Assembly: GCF_003367505.1 (NCBI RefSeq)
Contig: NZ_PXXX01000006.1
Location: forward strand, 62,001 to 126,000
Direction: 5' to 3'
Source: Lysinibacillus capsici
GTDB taxonomy: Bacteria; Bacillota; Bacilli; Bacillales_A; Planococcaceae
DNA length: 64,000 nucleotides
Shown: positions 49,166 through 58,077 of the stretch, in pieces
Numbering within the stretch: the first letter of the stretch is position 1
How the letters are laid out: each line of letters begins with the position of its first letter
Made by a program: the position numbers and the translations under genes
Notes under the pieces: generated by a model
Told to the model about the DNA's origin: nothing
Database searches by the model: none
What the model saw: the letters and a program-made list of their open reading frames with translations, nothing else

Positions 49166-49723
49166 ATGGGGAAAATTTATGTTATTAGACATTGTCTAGC
49201 ACAAGGACAATCACTAGATGCACCCTTAACACAGAAGGGAATAGAGCAAGCAAATAGTTTAGCTGAATTTTTCAAGAATCTAAAAATTGATCGAATTGTA
49301 TCTAGCCCTTTCTTAAGAGCAATCCAATCCATTGAACCATTAAGTAGCAGAGAAAGTATGAAGATTGAAATTGATGAACGTCTTTCGGAGCGGCTTTTAA
49401 GTACTAGAGATTTTCCAGATTGGTACGAAAAATTACAGGCGACATTTGTTGATATGGATTTAAAATATGATGGTGGAGAATCCAGTAATGAAGCGATGCA
49501 TCGAATTGTAGACCTTGTAAAAGATGCATTTGCTCAGGATGTTGATAATACATTAATTGTGAGTCATGGCAATATCATCTCTTTGCTATTGAAGTATTAT
49601 GATAAGTATGTTGATTTTCACTGTTGGAAAAATTTAAGCAACCCAGATGTTTTTCTACTAAGCCCTAAGCATAATGGAGTAATGATAGAGCGAATATGGG
49701 ATTCCCCGTATAATGAAGGCTAA
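49166..49723 (+). CDS. Histidine phosphatase family protein
   Basis: A 185-aa phosphoglycerate-mutase-like enzyme. The nucleophile motif is IRHC rather than the usual RHG (His9). The second basic patch is SSPFLRAIQS, and the second catalytic His lies in VSHGNIISLL (about 134). The Gly to Cys change next to the His is less common but seen in PhoE-like members. The substrate is unknown. AGGAGG precedes the ATG. Confidence 0.87.
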   Translation: MGKIYVIRHCLAQGQSLDAPLTQKGIEQANSLAEFFKNLKIDRIVSSPFLRAIQSIEPLSSRESMKIEIDERLSERLLSTRDFPDWYEKLQATFVDMDLKYDGGESSNEAMHRIVDLVKDAFAQDVDNTLIVSHGNIISLLLKYYDKYVDFHCWKNLSNPDVFLLSPKHNGVMIERIWDSPYNEG

Positions 49724-49731
49724 TATTAAGT

Positions 49732-49766
49732 GGTATGGTAGGAATTGTTTCTTGCCATACCTTTTA
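49732..49766 (+). terminator. Terminator of the phosphatase gene
   Basis: GGTATGGTAGGAA pairs with TTCTTGCCATACC (two wobble pairs), then CTTTTA. Confidence 0.8.
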
Positions 49767-49783
49767 TAGTGAAGGAGAGTATG

Positions 49784-50431
49784 ATGGAGACGATATTAAA
49801 AGAAATTTTAAGATGGGTTAAACAAGCTGATAAAAAAATCATAATCGGCATTTCTGGTCATGGAGCTGCTGGAAAAACGACATTTGCCAAAAAACTTATA
49901 CATGCTTTAGATCAAGATGAAGTGAATTATTTAAATACTGATCCGTATATTGTGGATTCGGATATTCGCAAACAATCAATACTTGAATATACATATCAAA
50001 ATGAGCATCATCGTTTTAAAATGACGGCTTGTCATCCCGCTGCTCATCATCTACCATCATTGGAGCGAGATGTTCAGATGATAAGAGAAGGACTCGATTT
50101 AATGACAATCGATACACATTATATGAAAAGTGCATTAATTTCTTCAAAAAAACAGATCACGATAGTAGAAGGAATGTGTGTAGCATTTATAGATCCGCAG
50201 TTATTCGATTTAAAGATTTATTTTTATACGGATGGGGCTACAGAACTTAAAAGAAGATCAGATCGTGATGTGCTTGAAAGAGGGACAGATATAAATTATT
50301 TAAAACAATCACATGATGAGCGACGTATTCAATATGAATTATTTATGCATCCACATTGCCAACATTTTGATATGGTTATTAAAACTCAGGATGATGAAAT
50401 CCTTATTGAAAAAAATACACTTGTAAAATAA
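49784..50431 (+). CDS. Uridine kinase-like P-loop phosphotransferase
   Basis: A 215-aa P-loop kinase with Walker A GISGHGAAGKTTFAKKL (about 22-38), a LERDVQMIREGLD segment, VVEGMCVAF-like strand (IVEGMCVAFIDPQLFDLKIYF) and RRSDRDVLERG lid. The pattern is that of uridine kinase/phosphoribulokinase-like proteins. The substrate could be a nucleoside or another small alcohol. ATG 49784 is favoured by spacing from AAGGAG. Confidence 0.82.
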   Translation: METILKEILRWVKQADKKIIIGISGHGAAGKTTFAKKLIHALDQDEVNYLNTDPYIVDSDIRKQSILEYTYQNEHHRFKMTACHPAAHHLPSLERDVQMIREGLDLMTIDTHYMKSALISSKKQITIVEGMCVAFIDPQLFDLKIYFYTDGATELKRRSDRDVLERGTDINYLKQSHDERRIQYELFMHPHCQHFDMVIKTQDDEILIEKNTLVK

Positions 50432-50438
50432 ATGAGGG

Positions 50439-50468
50439 CCTTCTGCACTTTGAGTAGCGGAAGGCTCC
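50439..50468. terminator. Convergent terminator
   Basis: GGGCCTTCTGC pairs with GCGGAAGGCTC (two wobble pairs), between the kinase and SIMPL genes. Confidence 0.8.
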
Positions 50469-50473
50469 TAACT

Positions 50474-51118
50474 TTAGTATTGAAATTTCACACGAACAGT
50501 AGCATCAATAGCAATTTGTCCCTGTTCTATAGGCGTGATTCCCGAGGATACAGCCATAGAGCGATAAAGGATAGGTGTGTTAGCCTGCTCTTCCACAATC
50601 TCTACAGGGAGTGGCTGCAAAGGCAGGTGCATAGTTTCTGCTATTGTTTTCGCCTTCAATTGAGCATTCTGTAGCGCTAAACTTAATGCTTGCTGATAGT
50701 AAGCATCGGTATGGTCCATTTTGAACTGAATATTGGTTATTCGATTTGCCCCATTTTCTACAGCCGTATCAATGATTAAGCCCAAATCATTGGTATCCGA
50801 AACGTTGACGGAAATGGCGTTGACTACTTCATAGCCATTAAAAATTTGTTTGCCATCTTCGAAATTATATAGTGGTGTGATTGTATAACTAGCAGTTTGA
50901 ATTTGTTCTCTTGGAATACCAAGTGCGATAAGTGATTGCATAACTTCATTCATGATTGCCGCATTTTCCTGTTGAGGACCTTGTACATGGTTGCCCTGTG
51001 TTTGGACTTCAATTTGTAATTGTACAGAGCTTGGTGTAGCCATTACCTGTCCATAGCCGATTACAATCATAGTACGTGATGGATGATGTGTTTGTTGATT
51101 GACCTGTGCATAGTACAT
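50474..51118 (-). CDS. SIMPL domain (DUF541) protein
   Basis: A 214-aa protein of the SIMPL family: IVIGYGQVMATPSSVQLQIEVQTQG at the start, YTITPLYNFEDGKQIFNGYEVVNAISV in the middle and an ALQNAQLKAKTIAE helix. No signal peptide is visible, unlike many Gram-negative members. The Bacillus homologues are uncharacterised, and the family forms oligomeric shells. AAAGGTGG precedes the ATG. Confidence 0.87.
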   Translation of the reverse strand: MYYAQVNQQTHHPSRTMIVIGYGQVMATPSSVQLQIEVQTQGNHVQGPQQENAAIMNEVMQSLIALGIPREQIQTASYTITPLYNFEDGKQIFNGYEVVNAISVNVSDTNDLGLIIDTAVENGANRITNIQFKMDHTDAYYQQALSLALQNAQLKAKTIAETMHLPLQPLPVEIVEEQANTPILYRSMAVSSGITPIEQGQIAIDATVRVKFQY

Positions 51119-51165
51119 CTAATACCACCTTTCATAGGTTATATAATCATGCTATGCAAAAATAT

Positions 51166-51792
51166 TTATGATTTGTTTATTCTTTTTAAAAATTTGTCAT
51201 GGAGCTTTGTGAATAGAAGTAAAGCTAAAATAGCTCCCAGCAAGGCTAAAAACATGTCCCATTGTGCATCCCATTTATCTCCCTGCATGCCTAAAAAATC
51301 CTTTGCTCCTTTACTTCCCTTCGAGATTCTTGTGCTTAACCATTCAATGATTTCATAAAAAGCAGCAATTGCGAGCAGAATACTGATCGTAATACCTGTA
51401 AGCCAAGCTCCTTTTGTAAGTGGTGTTTTCCTGATTAGTATTTCCCTTATTACGATGGCTAATAAACCTTTTAAAAAATGGCCAAACCTATCATAGTGAT
51501 TACGTTGTAAATGAAATTCATCTTTTATCCAATTAAAAAGAGGGACTTCCGAATAGGTATAATGCCCACCTATAAATGTCAGGATCGACAAGAGAGCGAT
51601 AATAAAATAAGAAAATGTGGTAAAGCGAAATTTATGATAAATGCAAACAACGACTGTTATTGCCACAATTCCAGGACTGACTTCAGCTAGCCAATCTAAA
51701 TAGGAGGACGGCTTTATAACAGACCAGATGAAAACAATTAAAACAATAATAAGTAAGGTGGCGTGTATTTTAACATGTTGCCTACTATTCAT
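51166..51792 (-). CDS. DUF2238 (YjdF-like) membrane protein
   Basis: A 208-aa inner-membrane protein with about six helices. The conserved polar stretch FHLQRNHYDRFGHFLKG (about 110-126), the helix EIIEWLS, and the end motif GMQGDKWDAQWDMFLALLGA identify DUF2238, whose function is unknown. The ATG at 51792 is chosen because GGGAG lies 8 bp before it, so 35 upstream codons are rejected. Confidence 0.87.
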   Translation of the reverse strand: MNSRQHVKIHATLLIIVLIVFIWSVIKPSSYLDWLAEVSPGIVAITVVVCIYHKFRFTTFSYFIIALLSILTFIGGHYTYSEVPLFNWIKDEFHLQRNHYDRFGHFLKGLLAIVIREILIRKTPLTKGAWLTGITISILLAIAAFYEIIEWLSTRISKGSKGAKDFLGMQGDKWDAQWDMFLALLGAILALLLFTKLHDKFLKRINKS

Positions 51793-51857
51793 ACTAACAA
51801 CTCCCTTTGTCCCACAGTATGGGAAATGGGGAAATTGCTTATTCAAATAGTTAGCAA

Positions 51858-51890
51858 ACAAAAAAGAAAAGCGTCTAGTTGACGCTTTTT
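51858..51890 (-). terminator. Terminator of the yunC-like gene
   Basis: AAAAGCGTC pairs with GACGCTTTT across a 5-nt loop. On the minus strand it is followed by CTTTTTT. Confidence 0.85.
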
Positions 51891-51897
51891 TAGCCAA

Positions 51898-52200
51898 TTA
51901 GATCATTTTTAAAAGTGCCTCTACACCAGTCATTCCTTCTGTAATACCAAGCTGTTCTGCTTCATATGTTACAGATTCTAATGGAGCTGTTAATAGCTCG
52001 TCAATTGTTTTCACGCCTACTGCACGACCAGCAATAATTTTTCGATCAACTAAGCGACTATTTAATAGGCCGACATCTAAAGCACCACACATAATGTAGC
52101 CTGTATCATTAGAAATAGTTAGTAATGTTGTTTTAGGTAATTGAACAACTACTGCAGTGAAGAAATGCCCTTTAATCATAATAGGTTCAATTGTCACCAT
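51898..52200 (-). CDS. yunC: DUF1805 protein, YunC-like
   Basis: A 100-aa protein matching YunC/DUF1805: TIEPIMIKGHFFTAVVVQLPKTTLLTI, GYIMCGALDVGLLNSRL and AGRAVGVKTIDELL. The crystal family is trimeric, with no established reaction. The ATG at 52200 follows AAGGAGTG. A YunG-like gene is also in this window, but far away, so the B. subtilis yun order is not kept. Confidence 0.87.
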   Translation of the reverse strand: MVTIEPIMIKGHFFTAVVVQLPKTTLLTISNDTGYIMCGALDVGLLNSRLVDRKIIAGRAVGVKTIDELLTAPLESVTYEAEQLGITEGMTGVEALLKMI

Positions 52201-52340
52201 TGAAATCACTCCTTTTCTCTATATACATATGGTGAAGGCTAGCAAGGTGTTCGACATTTTCATGAAAAAAACTAAATATGTTGCTAGATGTATAAGGATG
52301 AAAGGAATTAGGGGAAGCATCGGAGGTACTTTTTAACAAA

Positions 52341-52370
52341 AAGGAATCTACTCAAATGAATAGATTCCTT
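52341..52370 (-). terminator. Terminator of the 40-aa gene
   Basis: AAGGAATCTA pairs with TAGATTCCTT across a 10-nt loop. On the minus strand T5 follows. It lies 11 bp after the stop of the small gene at 52381. Confidence 0.8.
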
Positions 52371-52380
52371 TTATCCTTTC

Positions 52381-52503
52381 TTATCTTGTATAAGAAAGCA
52401 AAGCAGTTTCTTTAAATTTATGTAATGCATTTGTTGCCTCACGTTTAGAACTATACTCAAACATGCGATAAGTGTTTTCTTCAAATACTGTAATAATCCA
52501 CAT
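52381..52503 (-). CDS. 40-aa conserved-looking small protein
   Basis: From ATG 52503 the frame reads MWIITVFEENTYRMFEYSSK, then REATNALHKFKETALLSYTR, ending at TAA 52381-52383. AAAGGGG lies 9 bp before this ATG and a terminator follows the stop, so it has all the marks of a real gene. It is a single strand-turn-strand-helix mini-domain. I recall similar short Bacillales hypothetical proteins but cannot name one. Confidence 0.72.
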   Translation of the reverse strand: MWIITVFEENTYRMFEYSSKREATNALHKFKETALLSYTR

Positions 52504-52774
52504 ATATGTCATCCCCTTTATTGTGTTGCATAACATTTATATATTTATAATAACTGTTATATATCAGATTTGATTTAATTTTACATCAATAAATAAAAAA
52601 ATAAAGTACTATTCAAAGATTTTCACATATTGTTCAAAATTATAAAGAACGTTTAAAATTTTTTTGAAATAATTAAAAGGAGAAAACAGACAATCCTTCA
52701 CAAGTATATTTCCGGGTAATTCGTAAATAGTAAGTTGACGGAGTTCTGTGATTTCGGACTTGGGAGGTGATGCT
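52504..52774. other. Gene-free divergent region
   Basis: A very AT-rich stretch between the 40-aa gene and the deacetylase gene. No repeat, terminator or riboswitch seen. It should hold both promoters. Confidence 0.35.
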
Positions 52775-53509
52775 ATGACACGTAATTACGTATTCATTTT
52801 TATGGTTTTCTTTTTAATCATCTCGGGATTTTTAGTGCAGGAAGGCTACGCAGATAGAGGTCGTCCTTATTATGAGGAGACAGGTGAAGTTGTTTGGGAT
52901 ATCAAAACAGAGGATAAAATTGTTGCACTCACCTTTGATGATGGTCCACATCCTAAATACACAGCTGCTGTGCTAGATTTATTAGCAAAATATGATGCAA
53001 AAGCCACCTTTTTTATTATTGGAAAAAATGCAGAAAAATATCCAGAGCTTGTTTTACGTTCTTATACAGAAGGCCATGAATTAGCAAATCATACGTATAC
53101 ACATCCATTTAAAGTTTCCATCAAAAAATTGCAAGAGGAGCTTCAAAAGACAAATGACACGATTTATAGTATTACTGGTTTTTCCCCAGTTTTATTCCGT
53201 CCCGTTGGTGGAAATTACACGGATGCTATGATTAATGCTGCTGTTAAGGACGGCTATAAGGTAGTAATGTGGTCCTGGCATCAGGATACGCAAGATTGGA
53301 AAGAGCCTGGTGTAAGAAAAATTGTGCAAAAGGTAATGAAGGGAACAAGGCCTGGAGATGTCATTTTATTTCATGATGGTGGCGGGAACCGTACACAAAC
53401 AATTCAAGCACTAGAAGAAATACTACCTGCATTAAAAAAGCAAGGCTACACATTTGTTACAATATCCGAGCTGATTGAAAGCAAACAGCAACAAGAGCAA
53501 GTTCAATAA
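52775..53509 (+). CDS. Polysaccharide deacetylase (NodB domain)
   Basis: A 244-aa exported enzyme: an N-terminal membrane or signal segment (about 5-22), then the NodB homology domain. Motif 1 is TFDDGPHP (catalytic Asp and metal Asp), motif 2 is HELANHTYTHP (two metal His), motif 3 is RPVGGNYTDAM, and motif 5 is ILFHDGGGNR. It is the type that deacetylates peptidoglycan N-acetylglucosamine (PdaB/PgdA-like). ATG 52775 is set by GGGAGGTG. Confidence 0.9.
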   Translation: MTRNYVFIFMVFFLIISGFLVQEGYADRGRPYYEETGEVVWDIKTEDKIVALTFDDGPHPKYTAAVLDLLAKYDAKATFFIIGKNAEKYPELVLRSYTEGHELANHTYTHPFKVSIKKLQEELQKTNDTIYSITGFSPVLFRPVGGNYTDAMINAAVKDGYKVVMWSWHQDTQDWKEPGVRKIVQKVMKGTRPGDVILFHDGGGNRTQTIQALEEILPALKKQGYTFVTISELIESKQQQEQVQ

Positions 53510-53518
53510 TGAAAAATG

Positions 53519-53544
53519 AGCCATCTCAACAATGTTTGAAATGG
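53519..53544. terminator. Convergent hairpin after the deacetylase
   Basis: AGCCAT pairs with ATGGCT around a 14-nt loop, then CTTCTTTTT. A short but plausible terminator. Confidence 0.55.
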
Positions 53545-53574
53545 CTTCTTTTTCACTTAAATAAAAGGTTTGAA

Positions 53575-53835
53575 TTAGAAGAAAATAATTGGAGCTAGCG
53601 CAATACCTAAAATTGTTCCTAGAGCAATTCCATAGCCAAAACCTTCTCCTCCATACCCTCCAAATCCCCAAAACCCTAAACCATAACCACTATATCTTCT
53701 ATCAGGTAGAATCCATACCTGTCTTCTATCTACCCTTGTGATTTCTCCAACATGTACTTTACCAGATGAATCCGAGATTCGAACACGTTTACCATGATAT
53801 TTACAGCAAAGACTATAAGCATCAGCTGGATTCAC
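53575..53835 (-). CDS. Small glycine-rich protein with SH3-like N-terminus
   Basis: An 86-aa protein. Residues 1-50 look like a small beta barrel (GKRVRISDSSGKVHVGEITRVDRRQVWIL). Residues 50-70 are Gly/Tyr/Phe-rich (YSGYGLGFWGFGGYGGEGFG), and the end is hydrophobic. Similar proteins occur in Bacillus spores or at the membrane, but I do not recognise this one. The GTG at 53835 is chosen because AAAGGAGG is 7 bp before it. Confidence 0.65.
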   Translation of the reverse strand: MNPADAYSLCCKYHGKRVRISDSSGKVHVGEITRVDRRQVWILPDRRYSGYGLGFWGFGGYGGEGFGYGIALGTILGIALAPIIFF

Positions 53836-53940
53836 ACATATCCCTCCTTTCATTGTCATTACAAGCTAATATATGCGATTTGATGCATTTATCACTAGCC
53901 GATTGTCTATTCAAGACATATGCTGTGAAGAGGTGATAAT

Positions 53941-54735
53941 ATGGCAGTTGTGTCAACGGATAAGTGGTTAGATGAATTTGTAAGTGCTAGAAAATCAACT
54001 AGAAAGGATGAGCGAACAAGCTTACAATGCTCGATTCTTTGCGGTCGATTAGTCAAACTATTTCGAGATGGGCTTCCAGAAGAAATTCACTATACATTAC
54101 AGCAACAGGGTCTTTTTTTACCTCATGAGGAAGTCGATGTTGAAAAATTAAAGAGGCAAAAAGTATGGGCCAGTGTACAGCAGGAGTTCCTATACTTACA
54201 GAGGAAATGGAATGGCCCATCAATACCAATTTATATTTTCCCAATTACTCAGCAGCAAACGATAACCAATAAAAATGGTGTCGCTTATCCTCATTCGCTT
54301 TTTTTATTTGTGGATGATTTAGAAAAGCAGGAGCTTCAAGCATTATTTGCTCATGAATATAACCATGTTTGTCGTATACACATATTAAAAAAAACTTTAG
54401 ATGATATGACTTTATTGGATTCTCTCATTTTAGAAGGCTTAGCAGAAGATGCGGTGAAAGATTTATACGGAGAAAGGTGGATTGCTCCTTGGTTACAATC
54501 CTACTCAGAAAAAGAACTTTTAGCTTTATGGGAGCATCATTTTTTACCGAATTTACAACTTCAAGGAATCAAACAACATCATCCATTTCTATACGGGGGG
54601 GCCCTTCCACCTTGGATAGGCTACTGTATAGGCTACAAAATTGTGCAGTCGTATAAAATGAACCATTTATGCCAACATCCCTTATTCATTTCAAGCCAAG
54701 ATTTACTTACTGGTTCGAATTTTCCGCTACAATAG
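53941..54735 (+). CDS. DUF2268 putative zinc metalloprotease
   Basis: A 264-aa cytoplasmic protein. The zinc motif HEYNH (HExxH, about residues 137-141) follows LQALFAHEY, and a downstream LILEGLAEDAV helix supplies the likely third ligand Glu. This matches DUF2268 predicted Zn-dependent proteases. There is no signal peptide, so it acts inside the cell if active. GAGGTGATAAT precedes the ATG, and the next gene follows at 18 bp. Confidence 0.82.
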   Translation: MAVVSTDKWLDEFVSARKSTRKDERTSLQCSILCGRLVKLFRDGLPEEIHYTLQQQGLFLPHEEVDVEKLKRQKVWASVQQEFLYLQRKWNGPSIPIYIFPITQQQTITNKNGVAYPHSLFLFVDDLEKQELQALFAHEYNHVCRIHILKKTLDDMTLLDSLILEGLAEDAVKDLYGERWIAPWLQSYSEKELLALWEHHFLPNLQLQGIKQHHPFLYGGALPPWIGYCIGYKIVQSYKMNHLCQHPLFISSQDLLTGSNFPLQ

Positions 54736-54753
54736 AGAAAAGGAGTGATTGTT

Positions 54754-55263
54754 GTGTCCAATGAATTAAAAAATATATTATTACCAATTGTAGACTCATC
54801 AACAAGGGTGCTCATTGTTGGATCCATGCCAGGAAAACAATCGTTAGAGAAACAGCAGTACTATGGCAATCCACGCAATCACTTTTGGCCTATTATGGGT
54901 GAGTTATTACAGATAGCGATTCCAAATGATTATACAGAGAGAATAGCCTTATTAAAAAACAATGCAATCGGTCTTTGGGACACGATTGCAACTTGTGAAC
55001 GTGAAGGAAGTTTAGATGCAGCGATACGCAATGAAAAGCCCAATGATTTTCAAACCCTTTTTGAACAATACCCTAATATTCAATTAGTGCTTTTTAATGG
55101 AGCGAAAGCATTTGAGGTTTTTAAAAAGCATATTGGCTTAGGGCTTCTAGAAGGACGAGCCTATAAAAAAATGCCATCAACAAGTCCAATACCAGGGAAA
55201 AATATTAAAACGTTCACTGAAAAGCTAGAGGACTGGCAGATTATCCAATCCTATTTAACCTAA
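54754..55263 (+). CDS. DNA-deoxyinosine/uracil glycosylase family protein
   Basis: A 169-aa enzyme of the uracil-DNA glycosylase superfamily, closest to the DNA-deoxyinosine glycosylase/MUG group. Motif 1 is VGSMPGKQSLEKQQYYGNPRNHFW (about 22-45), where GSMPG carries the catalytic loop. Motif 2 is STSPIPGKN near 146-154. It removes damaged bases in base excision repair. GTG at 54754 is used because AAAGGAG ends 9 bp before it. It is translationally close to the DUF2268 gene. Confidence 0.85.
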   Translation: MSNELKNILLPIVDSSTRVLIVGSMPGKQSLEKQQYYGNPRNHFWPIMGELLQIAIPNDYTERIALLKNNAIGLWDTIATCEREGSLDAAIRNEKPNDFQTLFEQYPNIQLVLFNGAKAFEVFKKHIGLGLLEGRAYKKMPSTSPIPGKNIKTFTEKLEDWQIIQSYLT

Positions 55264-55277
55264 TCAAGAGGGCGAGA

Positions 55278-56078
55278 TTAGCGTGATGAAGTAGCTGCTT
55301 TGGGTTGAATACTATTCCTTGTGCTTTTAAACCATTGATAAAAGAGAATATACACAAGAAGGATTTCAATAGCATCTCCACCGTAGTACATGATCTTAGC
55401 ACCTAGTTCTGCCTCAGTGGATGGTACATGATGAGGCGGATTTGCAAAAATAAATTTTGCCAATATGGCATGAGCAGCCAATGCTACTACTAATGTAAGG
55501 GATCGAAAAACATAAGAGTATGAATGTGGAGTAGGATCAATATAAATAAAGGCAATAGTAAACAAATAACCCGCTAGAAAAATATGGAGATGAATGAATA
55601 CATACAATAGTATATGTTCATGCATCAAATTGAAAAGTGAGGTTGTATAGAGTAACCATAGGCCTCCTACATTTAGAATAGATGCAATAATTGGATGACG
55701 AATAAAACGAACATACGGATTTTTTAGTAGTCGAGAGAGAATACGTGCCCTGTTTACTGGTAAGGTTCTTAACAGCAGAGTCATTGGTGCTGCTAAAGCC
55801 ATAAGTAATGGTGCCAGCATGCCAAGCAATAAATGTCCTATCATATGTGCGTCAAAATGAATATGACTAAGAGCAGCCAATGGGCCGATTAATGTAATCA
55901 GAGCACAGACATTTCCAACAATCCAACAGATAGTACGGAAATGAGGCCATTGTTTTTTATGTTGATTCGAAATAATAACAGCGAGGATATAGCCTATAAG
56001 AGCTAGAACAAATGGCAAGGCCAGTAGAAGCTGAACCATAATAGGAAAGTTTTGAGCATGAACATCGTGAGAATGCAA
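55278..56078 (-). CDS. ctaG: CtaG-like cytochrome c oxidase assembly membrane protein
   Basis: A 266-aa protein with about seven helices: LLLALPFVLALIGYILAVII, HMIGHLLLGMLAPLLMALAAPMTLLLR and HLHIFLAGYLFTIAFIYIDP, the CtaG_caa3 pattern. His-rich helix ends suggest copper handling for caa3 oxidase maturation. The TTG at 56078 is taken as start, with AGGAGGTGG before it overlapping the end of the DUF2243 gene. This fits the common DUF2243-CtaG gene pair. Confidence 0.87.
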   Translation of the reverse strand: MHSHDVHAQNFPIMVQLLLALPFVLALIGYILAVIISNQHKKQWPHFRTICWIVGNVCALITLIGPLAALSHIHFDAHMIGHLLLGMLAPLLMALAAPMTLLLRTLPVNRARILSRLLKNPYVRFIRHPIIASILNVGGLWLLYTTSLFNLMHEHILLYVFIHLHIFLAGYLFTIAFIYIDPTPHSYSYVFRSLTLVVALAAHAILAKFIFANPPHHVPSTEAELGAKIMYYGGDAIEILLVYILFYQWFKSTRNSIQPKAATSSR

Positions 56079-56091
56079 GATGCGCCACCTC

Positions 56092-56580
56092 CTATTGATC
56101 TTTTTGATTTGTTTGGAGCAGTAAGACAATACCGATAATTATTAATAGCGCCGCCAATATGTTCCAAACGATATCATAGGGAAGTATTTCAACATTGTAA
56201 CGAATTTGGTGAAGTTTCATGAATTTATGTTGTATAATTCCATCGTAAAGCTGAAATGAGCCTGCTCCAAGAAAAATACCGCCTAGCCATCTTTTTAGCC
56301 AAAACCCATGTTTTCTATTTAGATCAGCCAATAAAAAAGCAGATCCAATGGTAGCAAAAAAGCTGAATGCATGAAATAAACCATCTGAAACTAGTCCAAT
56401 AGCTGCTGTAGACTTATCATAGAAATGATGCCAGTGTAATAATTGGTGAAAAATCACCTCATCTATAAATGCAACAACCCCAAGCCCAAATAAAATCCCA
56501 GTCCACATGTTACGCTGCTTATATTGAAAGCGATTTTCATGCTGATGTTTTTGTTCTTCATACATATTGGTCATATCCAA
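56092..56580 (-). CDS. DUF2243 membrane protein
   Basis: About 162 aa with four helices. GILFGLGVVAFIDEVIFHQLLHWHHFYD (about 28-55) is the DUF2243 signature with clustered His, followed by GLVSDGLFHAF and GSFQLYDGIIQHKFMKLHQIRYN. It is usually encoded beside CtaG and is thought to act in copper or oxidase assembly. The start is uncertain between TTG 56580 (GAGGTG 6 bp upstream) and ATG 56574. Confidence 0.85.
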   Translation of the reverse strand: MDMTNMYEEQKHQHENRFQYKQRNMWTGILFGLGVVAFIDEVIFHQLLHWHHFYDKSTAAIGLVSDGLFHAFSFFATIGSAFLLADLNRKHGFWLKRWLGGIFLGAGSFQLYDGIIQHKFMKLHQIRYNVEILPYDIVWNILAALLIIIGIVLLLQTNQKDQ

Positions 56581-56645
56581 TCCTATCACCTCAAGCTGAT
56601 TTTCTTTTAGTCTACCCCTGAGATGAGCTCTTAAACAAATATCCC

Positions 56646-57536
56646 TCAAAACAGTCGTTTGTCAGAGGGAAGTAAGGATGATTGCCAGCTATTATAGTAA
56701 GAACCAGCAGGACTGTAAAAGAATTTGAAATGATGCTTCTCAGCTAATGCACGGCTTTTTGATTCTTCTTCAAAACCAATTGCCATCACCTGTGTACCAA
56801 ATTTATTGCGTATGTGGACAAGCTGTTGCATCATATCGAGTGACCATTTATCTTTTCCTACCACAGGATACGAAAAATCCTCCCACATAATAAAATCAAT
56901 ATATGGTGCTGTATAATCGGCGAGTGTTTGAAATCCCCAATTTTGAGCAACAGATATATTTGGATGTCGTTTTTTGATTTGTTGGATAAAAGATAACATG
57001 GCTTCATTTTGCCACTTTTGTTCATCTTCAGGTAAATAGGAATTGATATTACCAACCGTATCTAAAAACACACCGTCTAAGCCTTTCTGAACAATTTGCT
57101 GCTCTATTTCTGCTAGCAAAATGTCTTGATAGTGCGTAGAAGTCAAATCCATTAAAAAAGAATCCCATTTGGCAAAATACATTCTTTCACCCTGTTTGTC
57201 TCGATAAAAATCTTCTTCCTTTAATTGTTGATAGAGTGCTGTATTCCATTTGTCTGCTTCCATCACATTAATATAGCCGTACACTAAAGTACCGCTTTTT
57301 TGAGCATTGACGATATACTTTTGCTGCATTTCAAGAGGTTCTACAATCACTAAATCTAACTTCGTCATGCTCTTGCCAATGGCATCGTTGCCTTTATCTA
57401 AGTAGTATGTGTAATCTTTCACATCAGCAAGCTTTGCTTGAATATTTATGGAAGAAGAGACTGAATTTTTAGCAAGCAGCATCCACATACTACCTGCGAT
57501 AAGCAGGGCTAATAAGAGTATCAATAATTTTTTCAT
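56646..57536 (-). CDS. Glycoside-hydrolase-like protein (GH114/endo-polygalactosaminidase type)
   Basis: A 296-aa secreted or membrane-anchored protein (signal or anchor about 3-22). The TIM-barrel features are VYGYINVMEADKW, the active-site-like GLDGVFLDTVGN (about 155-166), ISVAQNWGF and FIMWEDFSYP, as in GH114-type enzymes. In Bacillus such proteins may act on wall galactosaminoglycan. The substrate is not shown. ATG 57536 follows AAGGAG. The stop is 66 bp upstream of the DUF2243 start. Confidence 0.8.
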   Translation of the reverse strand: MKKLLILLLALLIAGSMWMLLAKNSVSSSINIQAKLADVKDYTYYLDKGNDAIGKSMTKLDLVIVEPLEMQQKYIVNAQKSGTLVYGYINVMEADKWNTALYQQLKEEDFYRDKQGERMYFAKWDSFLMDLTSTHYQDILLAEIEQQIVQKGLDGVFLDTVGNINSYLPEDEQKWQNEAMLSFIQQIKKRHPNISVAQNWGFQTLADYTAPYIDFIMWEDFSYPVVGKDKWSLDMMQQLVHIRNKFGTQVMAIGFEEESKSRALAEKHHFKFFYSPAGSYYNSWQSSLLPSDKRLF

Positions 57537-57668
57537 AAGTACTCCTTTTTGAAGGATTTTCCTTCCATTATACAATAATAGGAACTAGGTTACCTTTGGT
57601 AAATGGGCAATGGCTCAACGGTGAATCGCCCTTTTACATATATTGAATAATGTAAAAGGAGGGTTTGT

Positions 57669-58034
57669 GTGTATAATAATCCATTTAGAGAAGATAATTT
57701 TAGAAGACCTGGTGGTTGGGGAGGTTATAATGATTTTGAAACAACGTCATTTGGGCCAACTCATTTCGGCCCCCCTCCCGCAGGACAAATGCCAATGAGT
57801 ACACCACCAGGTTTTTCACCACCAATTCCTGCTTGGCGAGAAGGTTCTAGTGGTATACGCTCCTGTTTATTTAGAAATACGTATATTTGGATGAATAGTG
57901 GTAGAAGTTTTTGGTTTTTCCCAACAGCTGTAGGAAGGGAAATCATTGCTGGCTTTAGATGGAGTCGAAGATATGGCTGGTATTTCCGTACCATTTCTAG
58001 AAACCAAATTCGTTCCTATGAATGTTTTAGATAG
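57669..58034 (+). CDS. Hypothetical Pro/Gly-rich protein, possibly spore-associated
   Basis: A 121-aa protein. The first half is Pro, Gly and Phe-rich (FGPPPAGQMPMSTPPGF). The second half is a compact aromatic and Arg-rich domain (FWFFPTAVGREIIAGFRWSR) with two Cys. It starts at GTG with AAGGAGGG 5 bp upstream. The family was not recognised. Composition resembles coat or surface proteins of Bacillales. Confidence 0.6.
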   Translation: MYNNPFREDNFRRPGGWGGYNDFETTSFGPTHFGPPPAGQMPMSTPPGFSPPIPAWREGSSGIRSCLFRNTYIWMNSGRSFWFFPTAVGREIIAGFRWSRRYGWYFRTISRNQIRSYECFR

Positions 58035-58077
58035 ACTTAGCTCAAGGTATGGAGTTTTATTTTTAAAAAAATGATGT

